From contig CANSEY010000019.1 in assembly GCA_947646015.1 (NCBI GenBank), forward strand, positions 1 through 64,000: DNA of 64,000 bases, read 5' to 3'. Source of the DNA: an uncultured Bacteroides sp. (GTDB lineage: Bacteria > Bacteroidota > Bacteroidia > Bacteroidales > Bacteroidaceae). Position numbers and translations under genes: made by a program. Below the pieces are notes generated by a model. The model worked only from the letters and a program-made list of their open reading frames with translations. It ran no database searches and was not told the origin of the DNA. Below, piece by piece: positions 26,814-38,161 of this stretch (position 1 is its first letter; each line of letters opens with the position of its first letter).

Positions 26814-26967
26814 CCCTGATGGTTTCGCGTACTCAAATTAATCTGATGAATGGAATGATTTACTTGATGAAACGAAAAGGCTTATCTGCTATACAGTATG
26901 ATTATCAATCATCCGGTTGAGGACTGCTGCAAGAGTCTGAAAACGACGATGCTATTTGTTACTGCTT

Positions 26968-28053
26968 TTATGATCTCCTCCTGTATAATTTGATGAAAAT
27001 TCCTAAGACAAACAGCATCATGAATAAAGTAATCCCGAATGCCCAGTAATTAATGACCCGTGACTCTGCGGTAAGTATATAATCACCAGCGAGAAGCCGG
27101 AAGCCGTCTATTTTCCAAATGACTACATTATCTTTCAGAACTTTGGCGTTAGAGGTGAGCAGTCTGCCCGGCAGTGTCAACTCAAATTGTATAGCATGAT
27201 AGAAGACTTCGGCGATGTTGATTTTCTCTTCGCACAGGGCATCCATCATTTCTTTATTTGTTTTATAAAGGTCCGAAAAGTATTTCGTACTGCAAGCTTT
27301 ATCAAACATACCGCAGACCTCCTCGATATCAGCGTCTCCCATACTGTCGCCTTTTTCTGACGAATGTTTCTTGTAGACAGAATCTTTCAATTCCTCCAGA
27401 CACTGCAGGCAAGCGGTATCTCCTTGTAAAGAAGTGAAGTGGCGGATGACTTCCCAATTGATCTCATAGACATTGCGGTTATACCATTCTCCGAATTTAG
27501 CTTCGAGTTTATCCAGTTTATCATTCATTTCGATGCCGTTCATGCCTCTGAAGGCATCATCGTTTCCATGAAGCCAAATCATTTGCTCTTCCTTATTCAG
27601 ATAATTGTCAAGAGGTACAGGACCTTTGTCCTGAAGTTCTTTGTAAGTGGCGGTATATATATAATAGGTATAGAACCATCTGAAACTCTTCTTTACCCGT
27701 TCCATAGGTATAGCCATGGCACTCAGATGCTCTTTACCTTTGTCAACAGTGAAGTATTCTCCATCTACTCCGGAGAGTTTTTGGCAGGCTTTTACATTCA
27801 GCTTTTCTTCTTCGCCCCAGAAGTTGAATTTAATTGTAGAGTCTAGATTTACTAATTGCCAGTTGGCATTCGGTTGAAACAGAAATGGATTATGTGTCTT
27901 ATCTCCTGCGATGAAAGCGGAATCACCTTGTGCATAGATTTCTCTGTACATACTTCCGTCCCTTTCAACCCGTGAAGTCATCCGATAATAGGTGCTGCAA
28001 GAAGTCATGCTAAGTAACAGTAGCATGGTTATTAAGAAATAGTTGGTTTTCAT
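26968..28053 (-). CDS. Lipoprotein with C-terminal membrane segment, unknown function
   Basis: A 361-residue protein with a lipoprotein signal (LLLLSMTSCSTYYRM, Cys19) and a second hydrophobic segment at the C terminus (about 335-355) ending in basic residues. That suggests an inner-membrane protein with a large periplasmic domain. The middle holds several cysteines (CLQCLEELKD) and many charged residues. It starts 7 bp after the anti-sigma-like gene, so it belongs to the sigma operon. I do not recognise the family; a sensor or effector of the sigma system is a guess from context. Confidence 0.7.
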   Translation of the reverse strand: MKTNYFLITMLLLLSMTSCSTYYRMTSRVERDGSMYREIYAQGDSAFIAGDKTHNPFLFQPNANWQLVNLDSTIKFNFWGEEEKLNVKACQKLSGVDGEYFTVDKGKEHLSAMAIPMERVKKSFRWFYTYYIYTATYKELQDKGPVPLDNYLNKEEQMIWLHGNDDAFRGMNGIEMNDKLDKLEAKFGEWYNRNVYEINWEVIRHFTSLQGDTACLQCLEELKDSVYKKHSSEKGDSMGDADIEEVCGMFDKACSTKYFSDLYKTNKEMMDALCEEKINIAEVFYHAIQFELTLPGRLLTSNAKVLKDNVVIWKIDGFRLLAGDYILTAESRVINYWAFGITLFMMLFVLGIFIKLYRRRS

Positions 28054-28060
28054 ATTCTGT

Positions 28061-28468
28061 CTATTTTAATCGTTTTTTTTTGATGACTTGTAAGATTTGC
28101 ATCTTCCGGGATTTCCGGTGTTGCGTATATTGAGAGGATAGATAAGTGTTCTTTTCCAGCAGTCGCATTTCTTCCCAGTTGTCAGGTAATGGAATGCTGT
28201 TTGACCAGTTATCATATTCATTTTGCATTTCTGTCCGGTGAGGGACAGAAGTGAAGCAAGTGTCATTGATGAATAGCAGGAGTAATAATGAGGCGGCAAT
28301 GCCGGATGCCCATGCTCCTATGAGAAACTTTCTCCGTTTCCTTTCCGGTGAGATCCCGGATATTCTGTTGAGGATGGTAGCGGTCAGTTCCTCCGGATTT
28401 TCCAATATCGGCTGGTTACTTTTGACTTCGGTCAGCCATTTTTCATACTGTTTATCTTCTTGTTTCAT
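28061..28468 (-). CDS. Small anti-sigma-like membrane protein
   Basis: A 135-residue protein with an N-terminal cytoplasmic part (about 1-45), one transmembrane segment (about 48-66) and a C-terminal basic part. Its start overlaps the sigma factor stop by 4 bp, as usual for an ECF sigma and its anti-sigma partner. No zinc-binding ZAS motif is seen, so the call rests on size, topology and operon position. Confidence 0.65.
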   Translation of the reverse strand: MKQEDKQYEKWLTEVKSNQPILENPEELTATILNRISGISPERKRRKFLIGAWASGIAASLLLLLFINDTCFTSVPHRTEMQNEYDNWSNSIPLPDNWEEMRLLEKNTYLSSQYTQHRKSRKMQILQVIKKKRLK

Positions 28469-29028
28469 AAGTCGGGATCTATTTGATTCATTTTATTACG
28501 TATGTTCTTTCTGGCAAGGTACAAGGTACTTTTTATCTTTTCGGGCGATAATCCTGTGATAATCTGTACTTCTGCTACCTCCAACTCTTCGACATCCCGA
28601 AGCGTGAAAACGAGTTTCTGCTGGGGAGGCAGTTCGTTGGTATATCGCAATATCAGTTCTTTCAACTGCTTGTTGGAAAGAGATATCTCAATATGATCGT
28701 CAGAAGGAATATTTACCGAATCGGAAAAGGCGGATTCATTATCCAGCGGAGAATGGCGTAACGAACGCAAACGGTCGTAACAGGTGTTACAGGTGATTTT
28801 GTAAAGCCAGGTTGACAGGCGGTTTTCCTGATTGTACGTTTTCAGGGATAACCATACTTTTACAAATGTTTCTTGTGTTATGTCTCTGGCTTCCTCTTCA
28901 TCACAAAGTAAACGGAAAGCTAGTCGGAATACCAGTGGCTGGAATTCTGAAACCAGTAGGGCGAAGGCCCTTTTGTCGTCCTGCTGACTTCGGCTGACCA
29001 GTTCCTGTATTTTTTCCTGATTCATCAT
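28465..29028 (-). CDS. ECF-type RNA polymerase sigma factor
   Basis: A 187-residue sigma-70-family protein. Region 2 has AFALLVSEFQPLVFRLAFRL and DITQETFVKVWLSL (about 20-80). Region 4 has LPPQQKLVFTLRDVEELEVA and a recognition helix near residues 155-180. It lacks regions 1 and 3 and so is an ECF factor. It heads an operon with an anti-sigma-like protein and a lipoprotein, the common set-up for envelope-signal control in Bacteroides. Its target promoters are unknown. Confidence 0.93.
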   Translation of the reverse strand: MMNQEKIQELVSRSQQDDKRAFALLVSEFQPLVFRLAFRLLCDEEEARDITQETFVKVWLSLKTYNQENRLSTWLYKITCNTCYDRLRSLRHSPLDNESAFSDSVNIPSDDHIEISLSNKQLKELILRYTNELPPQQKLVFTLRDVEELEVAEVQIITGLSPEKIKSTLYLARKNIRNKMNQIDPDL

Positions 29029-29097
29029 TATTTATTCCTGTTTACTATATGATACGTAGCAAAATGCTTCAGGTCGTTTGTAAGTCATCAAATATAT

Positions 29098-29131
29098 AAA
29101 AAAATCCCCGGACAACACATTGCCCGGGGGA
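29098..29131 (-). terminator. Terminator of eno
   Basis: On the minus strand CCCCGG and CCGGGG (29106-29111 and 29124-29129) pair, and ATTTTTTT follows, 26 bp after the enolase stop. Confidence 0.8.
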
Positions 29132-29156
29132 AAGATATCTGAAAAGAGAATAAAGA

Positions 29157-30497
<1,341 letters not shown>

Positions 30498-30616
30498 TCA
30501 CTATAAATAGGTATTCTTTCGAATCATACTCCCTAGATGTCATTAGTCCGGTCTTATTAAATAACAATGTGACGATGCTTTTTGTTTGAATGCGGATGGA
30601 TGAAATTGGTAGAATT

Positions 30617-31279
30617 CTAGTCTTCGATAATAACTCCCAACAGCGGAAGCAAGTCCATGGCCTGCAAGGAAGTAATGACAGCTCCTTTCAGGTCGCTGAT
30701 ATTAAGTGTTATTCCGCCGATGCGCGAAGTACGCAGGTCGATTCCACGGAGCGGAGCATGAGAAAAGTCAGCTTCTACCAAATCACAACTGTCGAAGGCG
30801 ACGGAAGAGAAACGGCAGTCATTGAAACTTCCGTTCCGGAAATGGCAGTGCGAGAAGCGTACCTGATTCATTTTGCTCATCGCCAGATTGATGTAAGAGG
30901 CATTACAGTCATGCAATAAAACATGATTCATGGTCGTCTCTGAAAGGTTGGTTCCTAGTAATTTGCAGGCAATGAACTCTACCCGGTAAAGGGAGCTTTC
31001 TGCAAAAGATATATTGGACAGGTCGCAGTTCTCGAACCGTATATCTGCCAGCTGAGAAGAACGGAATTTACATTCGCTGAATGTCTGATTCCGGAAAGTG
31101 CAGTTCTTGAAACTCTTGTAAGACTTGCTGATTCCCTCTTCTCTTCCTTTGCTGAATATGAGATTTGAGACGGTTTCCTCTTTTTCGAGCAGTTCTTGCA
31201 AGGTGCTTGTACTGACTTCCTGTTCCTCCATCATGGGAGGAGCCACACGGACGGGCTTGGCTGCATTTCTTTTGATCAT
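30617..31279 (-). CDS. Pentapeptide-repeat protein
   Basis: A 220-residue protein. From about residue 65 to 205 it shows repeated A(D/N)LXX-like five-residue units (CDLSNISFAES, CDLVEADFSHAPLRG and others), which fold as a right-handed quadrilateral beta-helix. Cys is common at the repeat corners. Members include Qnr/MfpA-like gyrase protectors, but most are of unknown role. It is 20 bp after crcB and so probably made from the fluoride-responsive transcript. Confidence 0.88.
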   Translation of the reverse strand: MIKRNAAKPVRVAPPMMEEQEVSTSTLQELLEKEETVSNLIFSKGREEGISKSYKSFKNCTFRNQTFSECKFRSSQLADIRFENCDLSNISFAESSLYRVEFIACKLLGTNLSETTMNHVLLHDCNASYINLAMSKMNQVRFSHCHFRNGSFNDCRFSSVAFDSCDLVEADFSHAPLRGIDLRTSRIGGITLNISDLKGAVITSLQAMDLLPLLGVIIED

Positions 31280-31299
31280 ATGATGTAGATATGTTATGT

Positions 31300-31674
31300 T
31301 TATTGTTTTACAAGTGAATATCCCAAGTACAGCATAATGAATCCTACAAACAAGCTGAGGCCTACATAGAGTGAGAGGTAGAAGAAATTATCGTCTTTGA
31401 TTAACTGAAAGTTCTCATTCATGAAGGTTGAAAAGGTGGTGAATCCTCCACAGAATCCTACGGTGAGAAACATTCTCAGATTGGGGTTCATCAGATTTCC
31501 CCGTTCGAAGAGTCCGTAAAACAGGCCGATGGCGAAACAACCGAGTACATTGACCAGAAGTGTTCCCAAAGGGAAGGAAGGTGTCAAGAAATTCTGAACG
31601 TAACGCGAGATGAGATAACGCAGAACGCCTCCGGTAAAACTTCCCATACCGATAAAGAGTAAAGTCTTGAGCAT
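31300..31674 (-). CDS. crcB: Fluoride channel CrcB/Fluc
   Basis: A 124-residue protein with four transmembrane segments. It has the family motifs [28 protein letters not shown] and [12 protein letters not shown]. Fluc is a dual-topology dimer that lets fluoride leave the cell. A fluoride riboswitch stands upstream, so the assignment and its regulation agree. The pentapeptide-repeat gene follows in the same unit. Confidence 0.96.
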
Positions 31675-31707
31675 AAGCTGACAATTTAAGAGTTATACAT
31701 TCAAATT

Positions 31708-31760
31708 GTAGGGATCATCAGCTCCGAAGGGCGGTTAAAGGCTAATCCCATAGCCGGTGC
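31708..31760 (-). promoter_or_regulatory. Fluoride riboswitch (crcB motif)
   Basis: On the minus strand GGCTATGGGATTAGCC is followed by TTTAACCGCC and then GCTGATGATCCCTAC. This is the crcB RNA consensus: a GATGG-like start, a CGCC pseudoknot strand and a CTGATGxCTCCTAC-like 3' block. It lies between the promoter box and the crcB start, about 35 bp from the ATG, and so near the transcript 5' end. It should raise crcB expression when fluoride binds. Confidence 0.85.
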
Positions 31761-31767
31761 AAAGATA
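31760..31767 (-). promoter_or_regulatory. Bacteroides -7 box for crcB
   Basis: TATCTTTG on the minus strand fits TAnnTTTG and directly precedes the fluoride riboswitch. Confidence 0.6.
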
Positions 31768-31781
31768 GAAAAAAGATAAAA

Positions 31782-32558
31782 CTATTTGCAGAAGGCTTCA
31801 AAATCTTTTTCAAATTGTTTGAACCCTCCGGTGTAAACCTTATCTATCCGTTCGGAAACAATGGATGAGTCATCTTTGTTTTGAAAGGAGAGTACAAAAT
31901 CACGTAATATCTGCCGGGGAACTTTCTCGATCCAGAAAGTGACGAGTGCATGAGAGAGGATATAGGCGTATTGTTCGTCGGTTCTTTGCTGCTTCATAAA
32001 TTCCTTTTGGCGGCTGTTGATAAAGGTGAGCAGATCAATGTCCCCCAACATATATATAGTGCGGATTCTTCCTTTTTCGTAATCGGTAAACGTGTGCTGA
32101 AGTCCTTTTTTATTAACTTTACAATGCTCAAAATATTCGGCAAGTCCCTCGTTGAACCATATCGGAGGACGTCCTGCCGTGATTTGCAAGGTGAGGTGAT
32201 GGCTCAGTTCGTGATAGATGACGCCCAGACCTTGTTGGTATTCTTTTTCTCTGCTTAATATGATGGCCTTTTGTAATCTGGATATATACATTCCGTTTGT
32301 ACTTTTGGGAGGATGTATATTGAATTTGTTCAGATAGACCAGCGCATCTTCCCTTTTGTTGAATACAGTCAATTGAAGATTAAGCGTATCGGGAAGTCCG
32401 AATTGTGCATAAAATTCGACTTCATATTGGAGGGTCTGTTCAATCTTCCGGCGTTCTTTGTCCGTAAGCGGGTCGCCTTCATAAGAGATTCTTACAGTCT
32501 GCGCATGGAGCAGGTCGCAAAGGCAGATGAAACAGAGGATAAGATAAAATATACGCAT
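31782..32558 (-). CDS. Exported gluzincin-type metalloprotease-like protein
   Basis: A 258-residue protein with a signal peptide (cleavage near residue 20). The zinc site HELSH is at residues 116-120, and NEGLAEYFE near 136-144 supplies the third ligand, as in gluzincins and the DUF1570 family. It is probably a periplasmic or surface peptidase. It is 11 bp after the M23-like gene and in one operon with it. The substrate is unknown. Confidence 0.82.
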   Translation of the reverse strand: MRIFYLILCFICLCDLLHAQTVRISYEGDPLTDKERRKIEQTLQYEVEFYAQFGLPDTLNLQLTVFNKREDALVYLNKFNIHPPKSTNGMYISRLQKAIILSREKEYQQGLGVIYHELSHHLTLQITAGRPPIWFNEGLAEYFEHCKVNKKGLQHTFTDYEKGRIRTIYMLGDIDLLTFINSRQKEFMKQQRTDEQYAYILSHALVTFWIEKVPRQILRDFVLSFQNKDDSSIVSERIDKVYTGGFKQFEKDFEAFCK

Positions 32559-32569
32559 ATTGTTTCCCT

Positions 32570-33406
32570 TTATTTTGAGTATTTCTGCTTCTGAAATTTC
32601 TTTTTTTCACGTTTGCTCATTTCGAGCATAATCAGTTCATCATCTGTGGCAGATTTATAGGCTGTTTTCTCCTCCAGTTTTACATCCCCCTTGTCCGTGC
32701 GGAATACAGGAGTAAAGTGAGAATATGGATAACCTAAGAAGCCGTTTGCATCGAATTTATTGTTATCAAGAAAAAAATAAGAGATGGATACTCCGAGTAC
32801 TCCAGCTATCCCAATGGGTTGCCCGGTCATGACTTCTTCACCCGTCTGGATGAAGTTTTGACGCATCATAAGGTAAGCGGCAAAGGTATGGTCGGGGTGG
32901 TATATCAACAATTGCTGTGGCAGCACTGTCGCACAGGCGACTCCTCTGCGGGTTGCATAGACGGTGTCTCCTTCCTGAATTTGGAATATCATAGTTTTGG
33001 CAGATTCCTGAGGAGCGATCTGCCATTGTGTTTCTTCGCCGGTCTTTACAGGAAGTGCATAAGGAGTACTGATCTGAAAGTCTTTGGGGAATTGACCGCG
33101 GAAGAACATATACCTGCTTGAAGTCTTGAAAGAATTGCTGGCATTGGAGCCTTTCTCTATTCTGAATACCGTGTTCTTTCCGGGGTTCAAATTGTATGAA
33201 CGGTCATTTTCGCGGAAAAGGTAGTAACTGCACAGGTCTCCGTTGTAATAGTTTAATTCTGTTCCTCCTTCCGGAGTTTGCTCCCATTTCGATTCAATAA
33301 TGCGCGGAGGCATTTCCATTAATTTTCGCAGAGACTGTGCGGAGGCATAAACGGTAGATAATGTTGTAAGAAGTACCAATGTCGTATATCTGAAGTGCTG
33401 TGTCAT
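32570..33406 (-). CDS. M23-like exported protein with lost zinc site
   Basis: A 278-residue protein with a signal peptide (cleavage near 24). Residues about 140-225 follow the LytM/M23 fold: GDTVYATRRGVA, LLIYHPDHTFAAYLMMRQ, TGEEVMTGQPIGIAG, then SISYFFLD. In active enzymes these places carry the HxxxD and HxH zinc ligands; here they are replaced (RRGV, SISYF), so it is probably not a peptidase. Such relics act as binding proteins or activators elsewhere. It is co-transcribed with a gluzincin-like gene. A C-terminal basic tail (KREKKKFQKQK) is present. Confidence 0.78.
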   Translation of the reverse strand: MTQHFRYTTLVLLTTLSTVYASAQSLRKLMEMPPRIIESKWEQTPEGGTELNYYNGDLCSYYLFRENDRSYNLNPGKNTVFRIEKGSNASNSFKTSSRYMFFRGQFPKDFQISTPYALPVKTGEETQWQIAPQESAKTMIFQIQEGDTVYATRRGVACATVLPQQLLIYHPDHTFAAYLMMRQNFIQTGEEVMTGQPIGIAGVLGVSISYFFLDNNKFDANGFLGYPYSHFTPVFRTDKGDVKLEEKTAYKSATDDELIMLEMSKREKKKFQKQKYSK

Positions 33407-33452
33407 AATAGTAATATTAGATTATGTGTTATGAAGTAAGATATTTTGCTTG

Positions 33453-33460
33453 CAAATTTA
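33453..33460 (-). promoter_or_regulatory. Bacteroides -7 box for the M23-like gene
   Basis: TAAATTTG on the minus strand fits TAnnTTTG, 46 bp before the start. Confidence 0.45.
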
Positions 33461-33677
33461 TCAATTATATGCTAATATCATAGCATACTTTGAACTTTTT
33501 TGTCTCTGGTATTCAGATTAGATGTAAATTCTAGGATAATTCAATCCGACCCCATGCGGATATTGTATTTTGAACTATATTGTATTCCTTGTCATTGGGC
33601 GGTTGTTAGTGTTTTATCTGACTGTCTTTTCTATGATATCCTGCTTATATTTGTATCTTTTCTACCTTTCATCTTTA

Positions 33678-33765
33678 TCGTTCCACTAGAGTGAACAGGT
33701 CTGTTCACTCTAGTGATGAGAACTCTTCACAAGAGTGATGAGATCTGTGCACTGGAGTGGAACGA
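33678..33765. repeat. Four tandem 22-bp palindromic units
   Basis: Units begin at 33678, 33700, 33722 and 33744, each exactly 22 bp with the core CACnnnAGTG (CACTAGAGTG, CACTCTAGTG, CACAAGAGTG, CACTGGAGTG). Units one and two form a perfect 15-bp inverted repeat with a 2-nt centre (33684-33715). The first and last units also pair with each other with four mismatches over 24 bp. RNA or cruciform structure is therefore possible in more than one way. Origin and function are unknown. Confidence 0.85.
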
Positions 33766-33902
33766 TGGTAATATCCCTTCAAAAATACAGTATTAATAGA
33801 TGATATACATACCCACATACTATATGTTATATATAAAGTAGCGGTAGGTTCCATGTTCTGTAAGGCTTGCCATAGTACAATGGATTATCGGCTTTGAGAC
33901 GA

Positions 33903-33998
33903 ATGAGAGATAACTGAAATATGAATGAGAGGTAGTCAAAAAGAAAGCTATTTGATGAGGAAATGATGAGAGATAACTATTTAAAAAGTATCTCTCAT
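33903..33998. repeat. Repeated ATGAGAGATA motif with terminal hairpin
   Basis: ATGAGAGATAACT occurs at 33903-33915 and again at 33966-33978, with a variant ATGAGAGGTAG at 33925-33935. The last full copy pairs with TATCTCTCAT at 33989-33998 in a perfect 10-bp stem. A 14-bp piece, GAAATGATGAGAGA, also occurs on the other strand at 54410-54423. Confidence 0.65.
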
Positions 33999-34269
33999 TC
34001 TGTATTGTGTTGATTGTCTATATATTAGTTGTCATAGGATGAGAGTATGAGATTAAAATATTTTTTTTATTTCTGAAGAGAGGCGGGAAAATAAAGAAAA
34101 ATCCCGTTTGTCGGATGTGAAAAGGTGCTATATTGCTCCATGTAAGCACTATATTTTTTCTGTTGAAGTACTTTGGTATATGTTTCATTAACAGGTGCTT
34201 ATCAGTGTTGAAATATTCGAAAACGCTATATTTTAATTATAATCCGAAGTGACGCTTGCTATTCCTCAC

Positions 34270-34277
34270 TACATTTG
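34270..34277 (+). promoter_or_regulatory. Bacteroides -7 box for the GH97 gene
   Basis: TACATTTG fits TAnnTTTG, 32 bp before the GH97 start. Confidence 0.5.
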
Positions 34278-34296
34278 CCATATGATTATTAACTAA

Positions 34297-36468
<2,172 letters not shown>

Positions 36469-36522
36469 GACGCGACTAAAACGATTGTTCAATCTTCTTT
36501 GTATTTTTAATAAAATTTAGAA

Positions 36523-36566
36523 GTACTCCGCAAAGAAAATTAAAACTTTGCGGAGTGCTTTTTTTA
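36523..36566 (+). terminator. Terminator of the GH97 gene
   Basis: ACTCCGCAAAG at 36525-36535 pairs with CTTTGCGGAGT at 36546-36556, followed by a run of seven T. Confidence 0.85.
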
Positions 36567-36585
36567 TCGGATGGATTCTTTTTTG

Positions 36586-36593
36586 TACTTTTG
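36586..36593 (+). promoter_or_regulatory. Bacteroides -7 box for the PurF-like gene
   Basis: TACTTTTG fits TAnnTTTG, 40 bp before the ATG at 36633. It rules out the in-frame start at 36555. Confidence 0.6.
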
Positions 36594-36632
36594 CGCCATC
36601 TTTTTTTAAACATTATCAATAAAGAGAACAAC

Positions 36633-38042
36633 ATGGGAGGTTTTTTCGGAACAGTCTCGAAATCGAGTTGCGTGACTGATTTATTCTATGGTACAGATTA
36701 TAACTCACATCTGGGTACAAAGCGGGGCGGACTCGCGACTTATAGTCAGGAGAAAGGATTTATTCGCTCCATTCACAATCTGGAAAGTACATATTTCCGA
36801 TCCAAGTTTGAAGGAGAGCTTGATAAATTTAAAGGCAATGCCGGCATAGGCATTATCAGCGACACAGATGCACAACCCATTATCATCAATTCCCACCTCG
36901 GCCGCTTCGCCATCGTCACAGTCGCTAAAATATCGAATATCCAGGAACTGGAAGAAGACCTTCTCAACCAAAATATGCACTTCGCCGAACTTAGTTCGAG
37001 CAACACCAATCAAACGGAACTCATCGCACTGCTTATCATACAAGGAAGAACCTTCACCGAAGGTATCGAGAACGTATTCAAACATATCAAGGGTTCTTGT
37101 TCTCTGCTGATTCTGACAGAGGATGGCAGTATTATCGCGGCTCGTGACCAATGGGGACGTACTCCGGTGGTGATCGGCAAGAAAGATGGTGCGTATGCCG
37201 CTACCAGCGAGTCATCCAGTTTCCCGAATCTGGATTATGAAATCGAAAAGTATCTGGGACCGGGGGAAATAGTACGCATGTATCCCGATCATATCGAGCA
37301 GCTTCGCCAACCGAATGAAGGAATGCAGATTTGTTCTTTCCTTTGGGTGTATTATGGTTTCCCGACCTCTTGTTATGAGGGCAAAAATGTAGAGGAAGTC
37401 CGTTTCACCAGTGGAATGAAGATGGGACAGAAGGACGAATCGGAAGTGGATTGTGCCTGTGGTATCCCTGATTCGGGAGTAGGTATGGCGTTGGGTTATG
37501 CGGAAGGTAAAGGAGTTCCTTATCATCGTGCCATTTCAAAATATACACCGACATGGCCTCGTAGCTTCACACCCAGCAATCAGGAAATGCGTTCGCTGGT
37601 TGCAAAGATGAAGCTAATTCCGAATCGTGCCATGCTTCAGGGAAAGCGTCTGCTGTTTTGTGATGATTCGATTGTGCGTGGAACACAGTTGCGTGATAAT
37701 GTGAAGATTCTATATGATTATGGAGCGAAAGAGGTACATATGCGTATCGCTTGCCCTCCGTTGATCTATGCCTGTCCGTTTGTGGGTTTCTCGGCTTCTA
37801 AGAATGCTTTGGAGTTGATTACTCGTCGTATTATTAAAGAACTGGAAGGCGATGAGAATAAGAATCTGGAGAAATACGCCACTACGGGGTCTCCCGAATA
37901 CGAGAAAATGGTTAGTATCATAGCCGAGCGTTTCGGACTGACTTCATTGAAATTCAACACGCTTGAGACTTTGATTGAAGCTATCGGGCTGCCGAAATGT
38001 AAAGTGTGTACGCATTGTTTTGATGGTAGCAGTCACTTTTAA
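36633..38042 (+). CDS. Amidophosphoribosyltransferase-like protein lacking catalytic Cys
   Basis: A 469-residue protein with an Ntn-glutaminase-like N-terminal domain and a phosphoribosyltransferase C-terminal domain. The PRPP site is intact: [11 protein letters not shown] with Asp344/Asp345. Cysteine groups that fit an Fe-S cluster are present ([19 protein letters not shown]). The start MGGFFG aligns with the MCGIxG start of PurF, but Gly replaces the Cys that is the glutaminase nucleophile, and the glutamine-binding RGQ motif is also changed (RGG). It may use free ammonia, or have another role. As I recall, Bacteroides encode a second, canonical PurF elsewhere. The ATG at 36633 is set by the promoter box. 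Confidence 0.85.
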   Translation: MGGFFGTVSKSSCVTDLFYGTDYNSHLGTKRGGLATYSQEKGFIRSIHNLESTYFRSKFEGELDKFKGNAGIGIISDTDAQPIIINSHLGRFAIVTVAKISNIQELEEDLLNQNMHFAELSSSNTNQTELIALLIIQGRTFTEGIENVFKHIKGSCSLLILTEDGSIIAARDQWGRTPVVIGKKDGAYAATSESSSFPNLDYEIEKYLGPGEIVRMYPDHIEQLRQPNEGMQICSFLWVYYGFPTSCYEGKNVEEVRFTSGMKMGQKDESEVDCACGIPDSGVGMALGYAEGKGVPYHRAISKYTPTWPRSFTPSNQEMRSLVAKMKLIPNRAMLQGKRLLFCDDSIVRGTQLRDNVKILYDYGAKEVHMRIACPPLIYACPFVGFSASKNALELITRRIIKELEGDENKNLEKYATTGSPEYEKMVSIIAERFGLTSLKFNTLETLIEAIGLPKCKVCTHCFDGSSHF

Positions 38043-38061
38043 GTAATATACTGAGAAAAAA

Positions 38062-38099
38062 GAGCCGTGAATTGTTTGTCAATTCACGGCTCTTTTTTT
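38062..38099 (+). terminator. Terminator of the PurF-like gene
   Basis: A perfect 12-bp stem (GAGCCGTGAATT at 38062-38073 with 38081-38092) is followed by seven T. It lies inside the longest possible pepT frame, so the true pepT start must be after it. Confidence 0.9.
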
Positions 38100-38161
38100 A
38101 CCTTTACGGCACTATAAACTATCAAAATGTAAATTGCAAATCATTAAATCGTAAAATAGAT

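Noticed and set aside
33500-33694. 64-codon open frame before GH97
   Set aside because: No promoter or family pattern; it runs up to the repeat array and reads as AT-rich noncoding sequence with chance hydrophobic residues.
33678-33765. CRISPR array
   Set aside because: The 22-bp units are contiguous with no spacers, and no cas genes are in the window.
38072-38161. Longer pepT start
   Set aside because: This extension contains the terminator of the preceding gene and has no peptidase likeness.
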